From: Rhodocollybia butyracea
Taxonomy: Eukaryota > Basidiomycota > Agaricomycetes > Agaricales > Omphalotaceae
Length of the DNA: 64,000 bases
Direction: 5' to 3'
NCBI GenBank assembly: GCA_015501585.1
Contig: JADNRY010000165.1
Coordinates: 80,292-144,291 of the forward strand
In this document: in pieces, positions 1 through 10,352 of the stretch
How positions within the stretch are numbered: the first letter of the stretch is position 1
How the letters are laid out: every line of letters begins with the position of its first letter
Notes under the pieces: model-generated
Databases searched by the model: none
Told to the model about the DNA's origin: nothing
Seen by the model: the letters and a program-made list of their open reading frames with translations, nothing else
Translations under genes and position numbers: made by a program

Positions 1-1224
1 TGTAATGTAGCCCAAACAACCTTCCACGTCTAACGTCGTCACATTCCATGATGACAAGCCCAGACAAGTCATAGCAAATGGCCTGATTCAAACAACGTTA
101 ACGAACGCGACATCACAATCAACAAGGTACGTACGTTTCATAAATTTTAGAGCGGGTACCAGAAGCCTACTACGCAAACAACAGCGAAATAGCAGCGCAA
201 AAAGTGTCGGCACGCAGAGATTATTCAAATGAATTTGAGAAAGCCAGATATGTGAGTCTTGTCATCTATTAGTTTGAGCAAGTAAGCATCAATGTGAGCC
301 TGCCTCATGATGTTAGTGAGATGGTAGCGCAGAAGTTGTGGAGCACATACCTTGTACAATAAATCTAAGAGCCAGTTGTGCGAGAGAATGAGAAGTGGGG
401 CGGGAGAATATGCGTGGTCGCACGGAGGTGTAGCCCGCTTCATACGAACTTTGCGGTGAGAAAAGTTTAAGCCTACTACACAATGAACAGAGGAAGTTAC
501 AACACACACATACGCGCAACAATTTTTAAAAAAAACAAGCGTTGCCTAATGCTCTGAAACTTGCTATACAGTGTGAGAGACGATGGATGTTCTTTCAAAG
601 ATATTGAAGGCGATTCAAAGAGATCTATAGTGGAGTGTCCTGAGACTTGAAGCTTGAGGCCTTGAGGCATAGACAGAATGAACATTGAAGACTCAAGAAG
701 AAAGTGGTTGAGGAAAGAAAATGTTCTGATTCGAAAAAAAATGAACAATAACGAACGATAACGTGACTGGAGTTTAGGGCAGGTGCCGGCACTCGGCCAT
801 ACGACATGGTTTCATCTGGTTCCGCTCTTTCCGCCCTTGTTTCCGCCAACATAAACTCTTGAGCGATAATAACTGATGATAGCCTAATATCAGGTTTGTT
901 AATACTTACACAGGTAGCGAGAAGTAGCGGCGGCCTTAATTAGCCTTAATTTCAACCTCAAATGATTTCCCTGTACCTATGTTTTGCCTCCCTGTGTACT
1001 TAATGTAATATTGTACAAATCCCTCACTGCCGTATACTAATTGTAAATAAGTCTGCGTACCCTTGCGTACCCTGATGACACTGATACAGATCATCTGTAT
1101 TGATCCACTTTTGTACAGATAGTAGGGTCAATAGTACATATGATACGAAGTATACAGGATGCTACATACACATCAGTGGGGGATACACATCATTTCACTG
1201 TTTCCTGATGCAACAGTCGGTACA
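1..1224. other. No supported gene
   Basis: Only short frames without recognisable domains or convincing exon structure are present on either strand. Nothing here could be assigned to a family. Confidence 0.6.
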
Positions 1225-1311
1225 ACAGTCCCTTGATTCTAGTCAAGTACCACCCGGACTCGTCACTCAGAGTACCACACCACCACCTGACTTGGTGGTG
1301 ATCATCAGGTG
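1225..1311 (+). repeat. Fragment of dispersed module
   Basis: The stretch beginning CCCTTGATTCTA and containing GAGTACCACAC closely resembles 15744-15815, at the downstream edge of the repeated modules. A related inverted motif (ACTCCGACTGGTAACAG) is near 7296 and 15667. It looks like a scattered fragment rather than a gene. Confidence 0.5.
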
Positions 1312-1478
1312 TTACTTTTATACGTATATCTACAATTTATTGATACCCTGTTACTAAAGAGTGAAACTTGAACACTGATTCGGTGCAAATTCGGTGAAGA
1401 ATGGCGTGTTATGTTCGGTCGGAAGCAGCAGACGCATTGAAAATGCTACTAGTTAGATCTTGTATCATTATGTACTCA

Positions 1479-2573
1479 CTACTCAGTAGCATACCAATTT
1501 GAATCGAGGAAATCAAAGGAAGAAATATTGTCAAAGAGAGACACCACAGCAATGATTCCACTCCAATCCAGTCCTTCTGTCATGGCTGAGTCACAGAAGA
1601 GTTCACTTGAAATGACAATCATAGCACTGGTAAGGAATCCGATCCATTACACCTTCAAGGGCAGTGAAAGTCAAGACCAGACAGAAGATATAAGTGAAAA
1701 TCTGTATTTTTTCCCCAAATCAATTAAGATAAGTAACTGAAATATTAGACGTACCATGTATGTCTTGTGGTCATAATAAGATCCTGCGTCATGCATAACC
1801 CGATATCCTAGAAATGCATGGACTGCCATGAGGGAGACTGGAGCGATGGACAAGATCCCGCCCATCCAGAGCACCAGCAAAGATACAGGTATAAGAAAAA
1901 ATGTAATAATCCATCTGCATCCTGAACTCCCAAAGACAAGAGGCAGAGTCCTTCGACCGATCGCTGCATCACCCTTCATATCCCGCAGATCTTGTATTTG
2001 TATCAACAAGCCCAGCCATACTGATACAGTTGGGATAGAGAGCTCAGCGCGTGATGTCAGAGGTGCAATGACCTTCCAGGATGCACCAAGGAGGGCCCAT
2101 GTACCAGCTGTCATCGCAACACAGTTTTTGACAAACCAGTGTTTTCCGAGGGGCGTTGCACAAAGCAACGCAACAGTAAGCAGCCAGCATATTGTCTCCG
2201 GCTGCAGAGTGGGTTCATACACGGCAAGAGAAATCAATGCCATCAGTGCAAGTGCCCATCGCAATTTCGCCCTGAGAATCGTAACTTTTCGAGAAGGGAT
2301 AGGACGATCAGGTTTGTTGATAAGATCCTCTTCGACGCCCGTGATCTGGTTCAAGAGATTAAACCAATAGATGAAGAGCGTGAGCCATAGGAGGAGGAAA
2401 AGGTAGCTTTTGAGGATCCTCGATGAGGGCGGTAGAGTCCTCATCGCTCCAATGGAGAATATCGAGCCTGCGATGATTGTCGTGGACCAGTCTCTCCAAG
2501 AAAACCCGAGAAAGATAATAAACTCATGAGTGAGAGCATCGAATGTAGCCTTTACTATCAAATTCGGAGACAT
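1479..2573 (-). CDS. UbiA-family prenyltransferase / terpene cyclase-like membrane protein, paralog 1
   Basis: This is probably an integral-membrane enzyme of the UbiA superfamily, which transfers or cyclises prenyl diphosphates. Two Asp-rich metal/diphosphate sites are visible: N-x-x-N-Q-I-x-G-V-E-E-D-L-I-N-K-P-D-R-P near residue 70, and D-L-R-D-M-K-G-D near residue 200. Several hydrophobic helices follow. The start at 2573 matches the conserved start of the paralog at 28733. The single frame ends soon after the first intron, but splicing 1702-1754 (GTACGT...TACAG) and 1577-1652 (GTGTAA...GACAG) gives an in-frame end at 1479. Exon phases agree (49-nt exon, then 98 nt). The C-terminus differs from the paralog. 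In fungi, such proteins include UbiA-type terpene cyclases; the substrate cannot be read from sequence, and no biosynthetic cluster is visible nearby. Confidence 0.8.
1577..1652 (-). other. Paralog-specific intron-like insertion
   Basis: In the paralog at 27.8 kb the coding DNA reads straight through CTTGAAGGACTGG. Here about 78 bp are inserted between two GAAG copies. The insert starts GTGTAA and ends GACAG on the minus strand, so it can be spliced. Splicing adds one Glu and keeps frame. Confidence 0.55.
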
Positions 2574-2603
2574 CTTTCTGCAGACCTCACCAATACTAAA
2601 AAT

Positions 2604-2616
2604 GGTTTAAATACTT
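2604..2616 (-). promoter_or_regulatory. TATA-like box of UbiA paralog 1
   Basis: AAGTATTTAAACC (minus strand) lies 31 bp before the start codon. The identical 13-mer lies 29 bp before the start of paralog 2, inside otherwise diverged flanks. Confidence 0.5.
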
Positions 2617-2894
2617 TGGGGGACCTACTACAAAGTGACAATAGCGGAGACGCTAGAGCGGTGTGCTTCAAATTAGGTTTGGATGTGAGGAATTCCCTTA
2701 CGCAGGCCTGTGCCCACCAATCATGGCTGATTGCTCCTTTCTTGATTGGCTTTTGTAGTTCGTATGGCTTTTTGCAGTTTGCAGGAGCCTGGGACTCGAA
2801 CTTTCCGGGTGTCTCGAACCCGGCCAGAAATAACCCAGCAGTGGTCGACTACAACAAGCAAACTTCTCCTTTGGGCCAACTTCATGCCAAACTG

Positions 2895-3950
2895 TAGGTG
2901 AGGCCTCTTGACGTCCCCCACCACTACATTTCTGTCTTCTTTGCCCCCTCTCCCATTTTCGGTCTCCATTCATCCATCCACCCTTGTTCCCCCGTTTCCC
3001 CATCGCTTGTCCCCTGTCTTGTCTCTCAGATCCCTCATATCTCATATCTTACTGTGCTTGTCTGCCTCTTATGCCTCGCGTCCTGTGTTTTCTCGGTTTC
3101 TCAGTTTCTGATCCTCGGGTTCCCCCCCCCCCCCTTTTCTTCTCCTTATTCTATCTATTTGCTGTTCCTGTATCATAAATATTCTCACCATGTTGTCCCT
3201 TCAACTTCCTTCAACCTTCTTGTTGCATACTTGTTGCATATGCACATACTTTGTACACATACATATTAGTTTTTCATTATTCTATCTATTCGCCGTTTCT
3301 GTATCATTCGTATCCCCGTTACATGTCCCAATTTCCGTGTCCCTTTAACCTTCTTGTTCCAACCATACATATATTACCCTTATTACCCCTGCCTACGAGT
3401 TCCTTACCTCTACGCGTTCCTTCCCTCTTCCTTACTCCTTCCTTCCTTTTGCGCGCGCTCCTTACTAAGTTACTGCCGGTGTGGATGTGTAGAGCGGATG
3501 TGTGCGGGAGTTCTTGGGGGTTTGTTTGCTTTATTTTACCTTTATGTGTTTTTTATGATTCTTTTTTTTTGATTGTGTGTTCTGAAACGTCTTTTTTCAT
3601 TCTGTGATGTCGTTTGGGTTGATGATGTTGTCCTTGTGCGGTTGTCGTGCGGCTGTAGTGCTGGGCTATTTTGACTGGAAGATGGGATGGAAGATGAAAG
3701 AGGGCGGCTCGTTGTCTTTTACCCCCCCCCCCCCACGATCGTTATTCCTCCCTCTCGCATCGCATTACTCACCATCGAACCAGTTGAACTCTACTACAAC
3801 AACGAAAACTAAAAAACTACCACTTTTATCAAAAGGCCTGGTTTGCCTATATTTCTGATATCCTATTTCTGATATCCCGTATCCCATATTATACTTTTTG
3901 CAGAGGATGGTTGCACCAGGGTGTTACCTTTTTATAACATATGTTGGAGT
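2895..3950 (+). repeat. Downstream module of the membrane-protein family, copy without its gene
   Basis: This is pyrimidine-rich DNA with landmarks repeated elsewhere in the window: TTGTGTGTTCTGAAACGTC, GGGCTATTTTGACTGGAAGA, TATCAAAAGGCCTGG, TTCTGATATCCCGTATCCCA and TTTTTGCAGAG..GGTTGCACCAGGG. The same order occurs after 6490, 7800, 14780, 18580 and partly 27300. Frames crossing it are not conserved between copies, so I do not call genes here. Confidence 0.75.
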
Positions 3951-4080
3951 AGTACTTCATACAATCAATATTTCACGCTTTGGCCTTACTATTCTCGCCT
4001 ATCATGTCTATCTTTGCTCCATGCTTACACATACATATGAGACTTCGATACTTATATTAGCTAGTTTGTAGTTTTTCCTC

Positions 4081-4222
4081 CCTCAGTTGTACCATTATAC
4101 GAACAACTGAGGTGAGCTCTCCTTTCTTACTGATACTTTATTTATACTTACATATTGTACTTTGTAGATTCACGTTCGTCTACAGGTATTGTATTAGTTG
4201 TACCGTTATACGAACAACTGAG
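4081..4222 (+). repeat. Hairpin-bearing LTR/leader remnant
   Basis: CCTCAGTTGT and ACAACTGAGG form a 10-bp-arm hairpin at 4081-4112. A second, partly eroded version is at 4195-4222. The same arms with another loop occur at 36145-36173. They lie just before a copia gag fragment, so they are probably part of the element's LTR or leader. Confidence 0.45.
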
Positions 4223-4299
4223 ATTCATGTTTGTCTACAGATTATGAGACTCGCTGTTCTACGAGCATCGAAAACGTAAATCCCAGCCCTTTGAATACA

Positions 4300-4619
4300 A
4301 GCAAACATGACATCAGGGAATTCTGTCCTGACAGTACCTACATTTCCCGAAGCATCGCAGCTATCGGGAAAAGAGACATGGCGACCCTTCAAAAGCCGAG
4401 TCCAGCTAAATGTACAGCTGAGAGGTCTACTCGGATATCTGAATGGAACCATTCCTAAACCAACTAGAGATCCATTGCTATTTGTAACAGGTACTCAAGC
4501 ACTTTCCTCTACATCTCCAGACAGCCCATCTCCTTCTCCGGGAGAGTGGTATCAACGCGAGTGGATGGTTGCATCCATCATATGCTTGAACTGTACTGAC
4601 CCTGTCGGTATCGGAAGGG
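4300..4619 (+). pseudogene. Ty1/copia gag fragment
   Basis: The frame from about 4307 reads like the N-terminal part of an Agaricomycete copia-type Gag (UBN2-like). It has a Leu-rich lead (SQLSGKETWRPFKSRV), then the RGLLGYLNGTIP motif, a Pro/Ser linker, and EWYQREWMVASIICLNCTDP. No integrase, reverse transcriptase or 3' LTR follows. At 4619/4620 the sequence changes abruptly to the small secreted-protein family, at the donor of that family's intron. The fragment is a truncated retroelement, or the 5' part of a chimera. Confidence 0.6.
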
Positions 4620-5538
4620 GTAAATCTTTTCCTAGGTTACACGATGATACTTTATAAGTTAACTGGTGTATTACAGCCGAAAGACAATACGGTACCTAGT
4701 CTTCCGTCTGAGCCGAATAAAGCGAAGAAGCCCAGGAAAAAAACCGAGAGTGAAAGATTTCCCTGAATCGGTAAATGTTTTATTGGGTTACAAGGTTGTA
4801 CCACACCTAATACATATTGCCAGCCAACGGGAATCCTCATTTCCCGACTGAACAAGCCTTTACTGAGTAGGGAGGATCTGAGCAAGAGCATCAAAGGAAC
4901 CCTCAGCATGGCTATCTTCAACACAGGCTTCGGGGATATGGATGTCCGCTGGCTAAAACCAAAGTACACAGGTCGCTATGAGCCAGACCCGATCGGCCCA
5001 ACCCTGGAGACAGCATGGATTTACTTACAGTTCTTCAATTACAAACACGGAACCTTGGAGTGTACTGAGGCTAATAGATGTTGGGTGTGGATAGCACAAG
5101 GTGACGGCTGTGAGTTTCGGTTTGGATCTTATTTTCCTTCCGGTCCTCACATATACTTTGTTAGATGGAACAAGGACGTCGACGGCTAACGGGAAGAGCT
5201 TATTGAGGCCGAGGCCTCTGATCACGAAGGGCGAGGGTAAGAGGGGCAATGGTAAGAAAGGCAAGGGTAAGAAAGGCAGTAATAAAGGCAAGGGTAAGAG
5301 CGGTGAGGAAAATAGCAAGGAGGGGAAGAGGGGGGTGCCGTATGTTTGCATTGGCCAAGGCCATCCACAGACCTGGAAAAGGGATGAAGTATACGGCAGA
5401 CCTGTTGAAAAACCGGAAGAGGAATCATTTGTGACGAGGGCAAAGCAGGGGGTATGGGACGAGCTTTGGGATGAATTCAACGCACGATTTGATGATGAAG
5501 ACTTCAATCCAGTGAAGTATGGACAGCATAAAATTTGA
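4620..5538 (+). pseudogene. Small putatively secreted protein family, copy 1 (5' end replaced)
   Basis: I do not recognise a named family. Comparison with the copy at 16.2-17.5 kb gives introns 4620-4676, 4771-4823 and 5110-5164, all GT-AG. Exon 4824-5109 holds the best conserved domain (starting SMAIFNTGFGDMDVR, with YLQFFNYKHG and CWVWIAQGDG). The last exon, 5165-5538, joins it in frame and encodes a Lys/Gly-rich low-complexity stretch, then VYGRPVEK and LWDEFNARFDDEDF. The signal-peptide exon of the other copy is missing; a copia gag fragment takes its place. Exon 4677-4770 is 2 nt shorter than its partner and shifts frame. The conserved C-terminal two thirds stays open, but expression as the original protein is doubtful. 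Confidence 0.6.
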
Positions 5539-5774
5539 AAAGCTTCATCTGAAATGACCCCAGTCCTAGGAATATCTGGCCCTCTATGTAGATCTATATC
5601 ACTATTTTGCTATCCCCACAGTGTATGAGAATCATATCGGCTTTAGAGTAAACATTTAACACCTCTCGTAAATATGCTTCCAAACAAACTTCTTTCATAT
5701 CAGTGTACGTTCCTTCCCGTCCACTCCTCTTCTTCAAACACCCAGGCCACCAAAGCATTGCACTTGGCTTTCAG

Positions 5775-6494
5775 AACAGCTCATTTTTCCGTTTTCGTGT
5801 CTGTTTTTGTCTATGTGTTTTCTGACTAATTTATTTTATTTTCCTTCGTCTAGCGATGTGCATCCAAGAACAAGAACAGGAACAGCAAAATTATCATGCT
5901 CATACCGCCTCAGCGGCGTTTGCTGCTGGAGCAAGCGAGACGCTGTTTATGGCGTCGCCAAGCCCGTATCAGACTTCGTTTACTTCCTCTGAGCCCTCCT
6001 CCCTTAACTCTTTTAACGCCACCTCCGCCACCTCACTCAATGCCCCCTCACCTATAACCACCGCCTCCCCTCAAGAAGATGGCGCAGTCTTCACTGGAAT
6101 GGCCCCTCCTAAGGACGGCTCGAGCCCTGATGATATGCTGCGTGCGTATGCGGAGCGCAAGGCTGCTGCCGCTGCTTCCTCCGGTGCTTCTTCACCCATC
6201 TCACCCGCGTCCCCTGTTTCTGGTGGGCTTGGAGGTAAATTGAAGACGCTGAAGGGGAAGATGTCGGTGCCGTCGCCTTTGGGGGGAGGTTCTCAACTGA
6301 GGCGAGGGAGGTTAGGGGGAGAGGGGGAAAGGGGAGAAAGAGAAAGGGATGGGGTGGGAGTGGGCATGGGCATGCTATGTAAGAGGATGTGTCCTAACCA
6401 CGACCTTTCCTTGTCCCCTATTTACATGACTTGTGAGATCTTGTGGGGTTTGCTTTACTTTACCTTTATCTTTACCTTTATGTGTTTCTTATGA
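5775..6494 (+). pseudogene. Membrane-protein family, 3' exon only (copy A)
   Basis: The last exon of the family seen more fully at 12.9-14.5 kb is preceded here only by the end of its intron (ATTTTCCTTCGTCTAG). It encodes a Gln/Glu/His-rich lead, then AAFAAGASETLF, PSPYQTSF, FTGMAPPKDGSSPDDMLRAY, an Ala-rich stretch and LKTLKGKMSVPSPLG. SPDDMLRAYAER is, to my knowledge, typical of the cytosolic tail of an Agaricomycete single-pass membrane protein family. The frame runs past the stop used in copy B. The upstream exons are absent; the DNA before about 5775 belongs to the secreted-protein module. Confidence 0.6.
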
Positions 6495-7330
6495 TTCTTT
6501 TTTTTTCTTTTTCAATTGTGATTGTGTGTTCCGAAACGTCTTTTTTCATTATGTGATGTCGTCATCGTTGGGGTTGTCATGCGGCTGTAGTGCTGGGCTA
6601 TTTTGACTGGAAGATGGGATGGAAGGATGAGAGAGGGCGGCTCGTTGTCTTCCCCCCATTGATTGTTAGTCCCCTGCCCCATCGCACATACCACTTCCCC
6701 CCTTCGTCGATCCAGTTGAACTTGAAAACTACAGCTTTTATCGAAGGGCCTGGCTTGCCCCATTTCCGATATCCTATTTCTGATATCCCGTATCCCATAT
6801 TATACTTTTTGCAGAGAATGGGTTGCACCAGGGTGTTACCTTTTTATAACGTATATACAATTTTATTGATAGCCGTTATTACAAGTGTAAAAGCAGAGTG
6901 TAAGCAAAGTGTAAGAGTGAAATGTGAAAGATGTGAAAGGGCTAGGACAGGGCTAGGATGTGCATTAGAGGTGCATTAGTTTTGGGTAGAAGAGTCTGCG
7001 TATTTTATATTCTCCCTATACTCCCTATATCCTCAACAGATCACGCTGGTAGACTCCACCATTTCAAGGGCCCAAGCTGGCCCCCCCGGGGTGCATGTGA
7101 TTGAAAAGGAAAGGAAATCGCTCTTTAAAGTTTTAGGGACACAACTTGTGGGGCTGCCGCGGGGAGCAAATTTTGCTGGTCCGGCTGGAGTGAAAAAAAA
7201 AGTTAAAACTCTCCTCTCAAGTAATGTGGTCTGACCTGGTCTGACCGTCGATGCTGCGACAATCACCACCAAGGCAGGTGGCGGGGACAGGGGCGGTTAC
7301 TCCGACTGGTAACAGGTGGTAACTGTGCGT
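6400..7330 (+). repeat. Downstream module, copy after membrane-protein copy A
   Basis: The landmarks are the same as at 2895-3950, extended by GTGAAAGATGTGAAAGGGCTAGG, CTCCCTATATCCTCAACAGA, TGGTAGACTCCACC and CTCCGACTGGTAACAG. These match 15240-15690 in order. No conserved frame. Confidence 0.75.
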
Positions 7331-7379
7331 ATGAAAGAATCGAAAGACCAATTGAGGCCTCAGAGTAGCCCTAAAACAT

Positions 7380-8290
7380 CATATCCCTTATATCCTTCAC
7401 GTCTCACGTATCTCAACTGTACTCATCCGCGGCGCATCCCCCGCGTTCCTGTGTTTTCTTGGTTTCTCGGTTTTTCTGAATCTCGATTTTTCATTATTCT
7501 TATCTATTTGCTGTTTCTGTATCATTCAGTATTCCTGCTACATGTCCCGATTTCCATGTCCCTTTAACTTTTTCAACTTCTTGTTCCAACTGTACATATT
7601 ACCATTATTACCCCTGCCTACAAGTTCTTACTTGTTCCTTTTGTGCTTGTTCCTTATGCAGTCTTACGTGTTCCTTTTGTGCTTGTTCCTTACGTGTTCC
7701 TTACTGTCGCTGTGTAGAGTGGGTTTTACGCGTGAGTTCTTGTGGTTTTGTTTGCTTTATTTCACCTTGATGTGTTTCTTTTATTATGATTCTGTTTTTT
7801 TTCTTTTTTGTTTGGTTGTGTGTTCTGAAACGTCTCTTCATTATGTCGTTACCGATGTCGTCGTTGGGGTTGTCATTGTCGGAGGTTGTAGTGAGGTTGT
7901 AGAAGAGGGAAGACAGCAGAAAGAGGAAGGCTTGTTGTCTTTTACCCCTACCCCTCCCCCCACTCGATTGTTATTCCTTCACCCCTCATCCCTCATCGAT
8001 CCAGTTAAACTCTACAATGAATCTATCAAAGGGCCTGGCTTGCCCCATTTCTGATATCCCGTATCCCATATATTATACTTTTTGCAGAGAATGGTTGCAC
8101 CAGGGTGCTACCTTTTATAACGTATATACAATTTGTTGATACCCATTAACATACGCCTCATTAAGAGTGTAAGAGTGAAAACGTAAAGATGTGAAAGTTG
8201 AAGTTGGAGTTGGGCAAGGATGGGGCTAGGATCTGCTAGGATGTGCAAAGATGTGCATTGGTTTTGGGTAGAGGTGAGATGGGTCCGCAT
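7380..8290 (+). repeat. Downstream module, second tandem copy
   Basis: This repeats the module order again (TTCCTTTTGTGCTTGTTCC duplicated locally, TGTGTGTTCTGAAACGTC, GGGCCTGGCTTGCCCCA, GCACCAGGGTGCTACC). It ends against the decayed ankyrin array of the NACHT gene, at about 8290-8320. Confidence 0.7.
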
Positions 8291-8516
8291 ATCCTATATA
8301 CTCCCTATAGTATCCTCTGCAGAGGCTGCCTGGAGTGCATGCCCATAGTGTCAGAAGAAGCTGGACAATATCTTTGTTACCTATCTGGGAAGCCGCCTGG
8401 AGTGCATTCCCATAGTATCCTCCTTGGGCATTAACATCTGCTTTGTGATCCAGAAGAAGCCGGACAATATCCTCCTTTCCTTTACTAATAGCTGCCTGGA
8501 GTGCATTCCCATAGTA

Positions 8517-8761
8517 CTGTATAATTACGACCAGATGATCTCAGGGGGTCATGCGTTATGCATTGATTTTGGTGAACATGATGATCGCGTCCCAAAATTA
8601 TGCGTTACGCATTGCCCTTTGAATTGGGCCCGCCCGAATTTTTAGATGTTTTCACTGTTACATGATGATCAAACCCCTCTGTTACGCGTTACGATTGCCA
8701 AATGGCAAAGATCGTCGGGTTGCGCTATGCGTTACACAATCATCTGGTCGTAATTATACAG
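8517..8761. mobile_element. Tc1/mariner-type MITE in ankyrin array
   Basis: The 245-bp element starts CTGTATAATTACGACCAGAT and ends with the reverse complement; the terminal repeats are 23 bp and perfect. It is flanked by TA on both sides (8515-8516, 8762-8763). There is no reading frame of its own. Removing it restores CCCATAGTATCCCCC, the spacing seen in neighbouring ankyrin units. Confidence 0.85.
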
Positions 8762-9026
8762 TATCCCCCTTGGGCATTCACATCTACTTTGTGTTCCAGA
8801 AGAAGCCAGACAATATCCATGTTTCCCTTCTTGGAAGCAGCCTGCAGTGCATTCCCATACTGTCCCCCTTTGGCATTTACATCTGCTTTGTGCTCCAGAA
8901 GAAGCTCAAGAATATCCTTCCTGCCCTGACTGATAGCTGCAAGCAGTGCATTCACACAGTATCCCCCTTGGGCATTTACATCTGCTTTACATTTCAGCAG
9001 CAGAAGCTGACAAACTCCCTTATTTC

Positions 9027-9682
9027 TAGGGATCTGCACCGTAACCGTATACGGTTACGGCCGTATAATTTACGGTCACTTACGGTATACGGTAGGACCG
9101 TAACCGTAACCGTAAAGAGATCCAAAAAGCCTCTTACGGTTACGGTTACGGGTATTATACGGTAATTGTACGGTATACGGCCATATAAAAATTACTAAGA
9201 CCTAAAACTTGAACTTTGCGCATATATACTCGCTTTGAATACAAGCTCAAGAGTCTCATGTTGATTCTGGTATAGTATCACCACACAAACGGTCTCTGCA
9301 TTCAAACAGAGGACCACCTCAACAACAAGTATATTAATTCCCACAGTGATCTGATGTGGTGATGAAAGCTTATACCATTTTTCCTGACATTGAGGGCTCG
9401 ATTTCAGAAAGCAAGCAATTCTTTCCAACGGAAATACCATTGGTGGTATCCATATGAATAGAAAAGCAGTCAGATAACCTCCTTGCCGTTGTTGGCTCCT
9501 GGGTAATTTTACGGGCCGTATGGTACCCGTATACGGCCGTACATATACGGTCAGTATACGGTATACGGGAGTACCGTAACCGTAACCGTAAACTAGCTTT
9601 GCAAGCCTTATACGGTACGGTTACGGGTACCCATAAAACCGTAACCGTAAACCGTATTATACGGTTACGGTGCGGATCCCTA
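9027..9682. mobile_element. hAT-type non-autonomous element in ankyrin exon
   Basis: The 656-bp element starts TAGGGATCTGCACCGTAACC and ends with its near-perfect inverse (GGTTACGGTGCGGATCCCTA). The 8-bp duplication CTTATTTC flanks it at 9019-9026 and 9683-9690. Both ends are packed with CCGTAACCGTA-like subterminal repeats in both orientations, as hAT transposase-binding regions often are. There is no transposase frame. Excision together with one duplication would join ...RGNK to GVCQLL... in frame within an ankyrin unit. Confidence 0.9.
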
Positions 9683-10012
9683 CTTATTTCCCCTCCAGCA
9701 AGCTACCTGTAGTGCATTCCCATACTCTCCCCCTTGGGCATTTACATCTGCTTTATGCTCCAGAAAAAGGTGGACCATATCCTTGTTTCCTTGCTTGACA
9801 GCTTCCTGAAGTGCACTTCCATATTGAGCATTCACATCCACATGGTACTCCAAAAAAAGCTGGACAAAATCCATGTTTCCTGCATCAACCGCTGCCTGGA
9901 ATGCACTCCCATACTGCTCCCCTTGACCATTTACATATGCATGACCTTTGACCATTTACATATGCATGACCTTTGACCAATAAATGCTCAGCAATGCATT
10001 GCTGTCACGATA

Positions 10013-10352
10013 CACCCTCGTAGGTATAAGCACAGCATCCTCTCATATGTATCATGTATTTGTTATTCTTCTTACAAGTTTCACTTGAGTTCTTACATGT
10101 TTTACTCGTACTTTACATAGCTTTTCATTACACATTTCAACTAGAGTTTCATGAGTATTTCATAATTACTTACAGTATTTAAGCACTTAGAGATATCTAG
10201 ATTCCCCAGTTAAATCAACTCTCTTCCCTCTCCTACAACTCTTACTCTACTCGTATCCACTCTTATTCCCTCTTCTCCTCCTAAGACGAAGTTCTCGCCA
10301 TCTCTCCGGCTTGACCTTCACAATCGCATGCTCAACCTAACCATGTAATACA
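10013..10352 (-). mobile_element. LTR-like insertion in NACHT gene
   Basis: On the minus strand this block runs from TGTATTACATGG to ATCGTGACA (TG...CA ends). It separates the NACHT C-terminal exon from the ankyrin exon. It contains no coding. I see no clear 5-bp target duplication (flanks TCAAC / GCAAT), so a solo LTR is only a suggestion. Confidence 0.35.

Larger units (their letters stand above)
1380..2895. repeat. Segmental duplication, copy 1
   Basis: This stretch, including the UbiA-type gene and both flanks, is recognisably repeated in the same orientation at about 27610-29090. Shared landmarks are GGTCGGAAGCAGCAGACG downstream of the genes, the whole coding region, the TATA-like GGTTTAAATACTT upstream and ACTACAACAAGCAAACTTCTCC-like DNA beyond it. 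The copies have diverged by many substitutions and by a 76-78 bp insertion in this copy. Confidence 0.8.

Noticed and set aside
2898..3269. Protein-coding genes in the pyrimidine-rich module
   Set aside because: Several overlapping frames exist in all three phases, but none is conserved between module copies; they result from C/T-rich composition.
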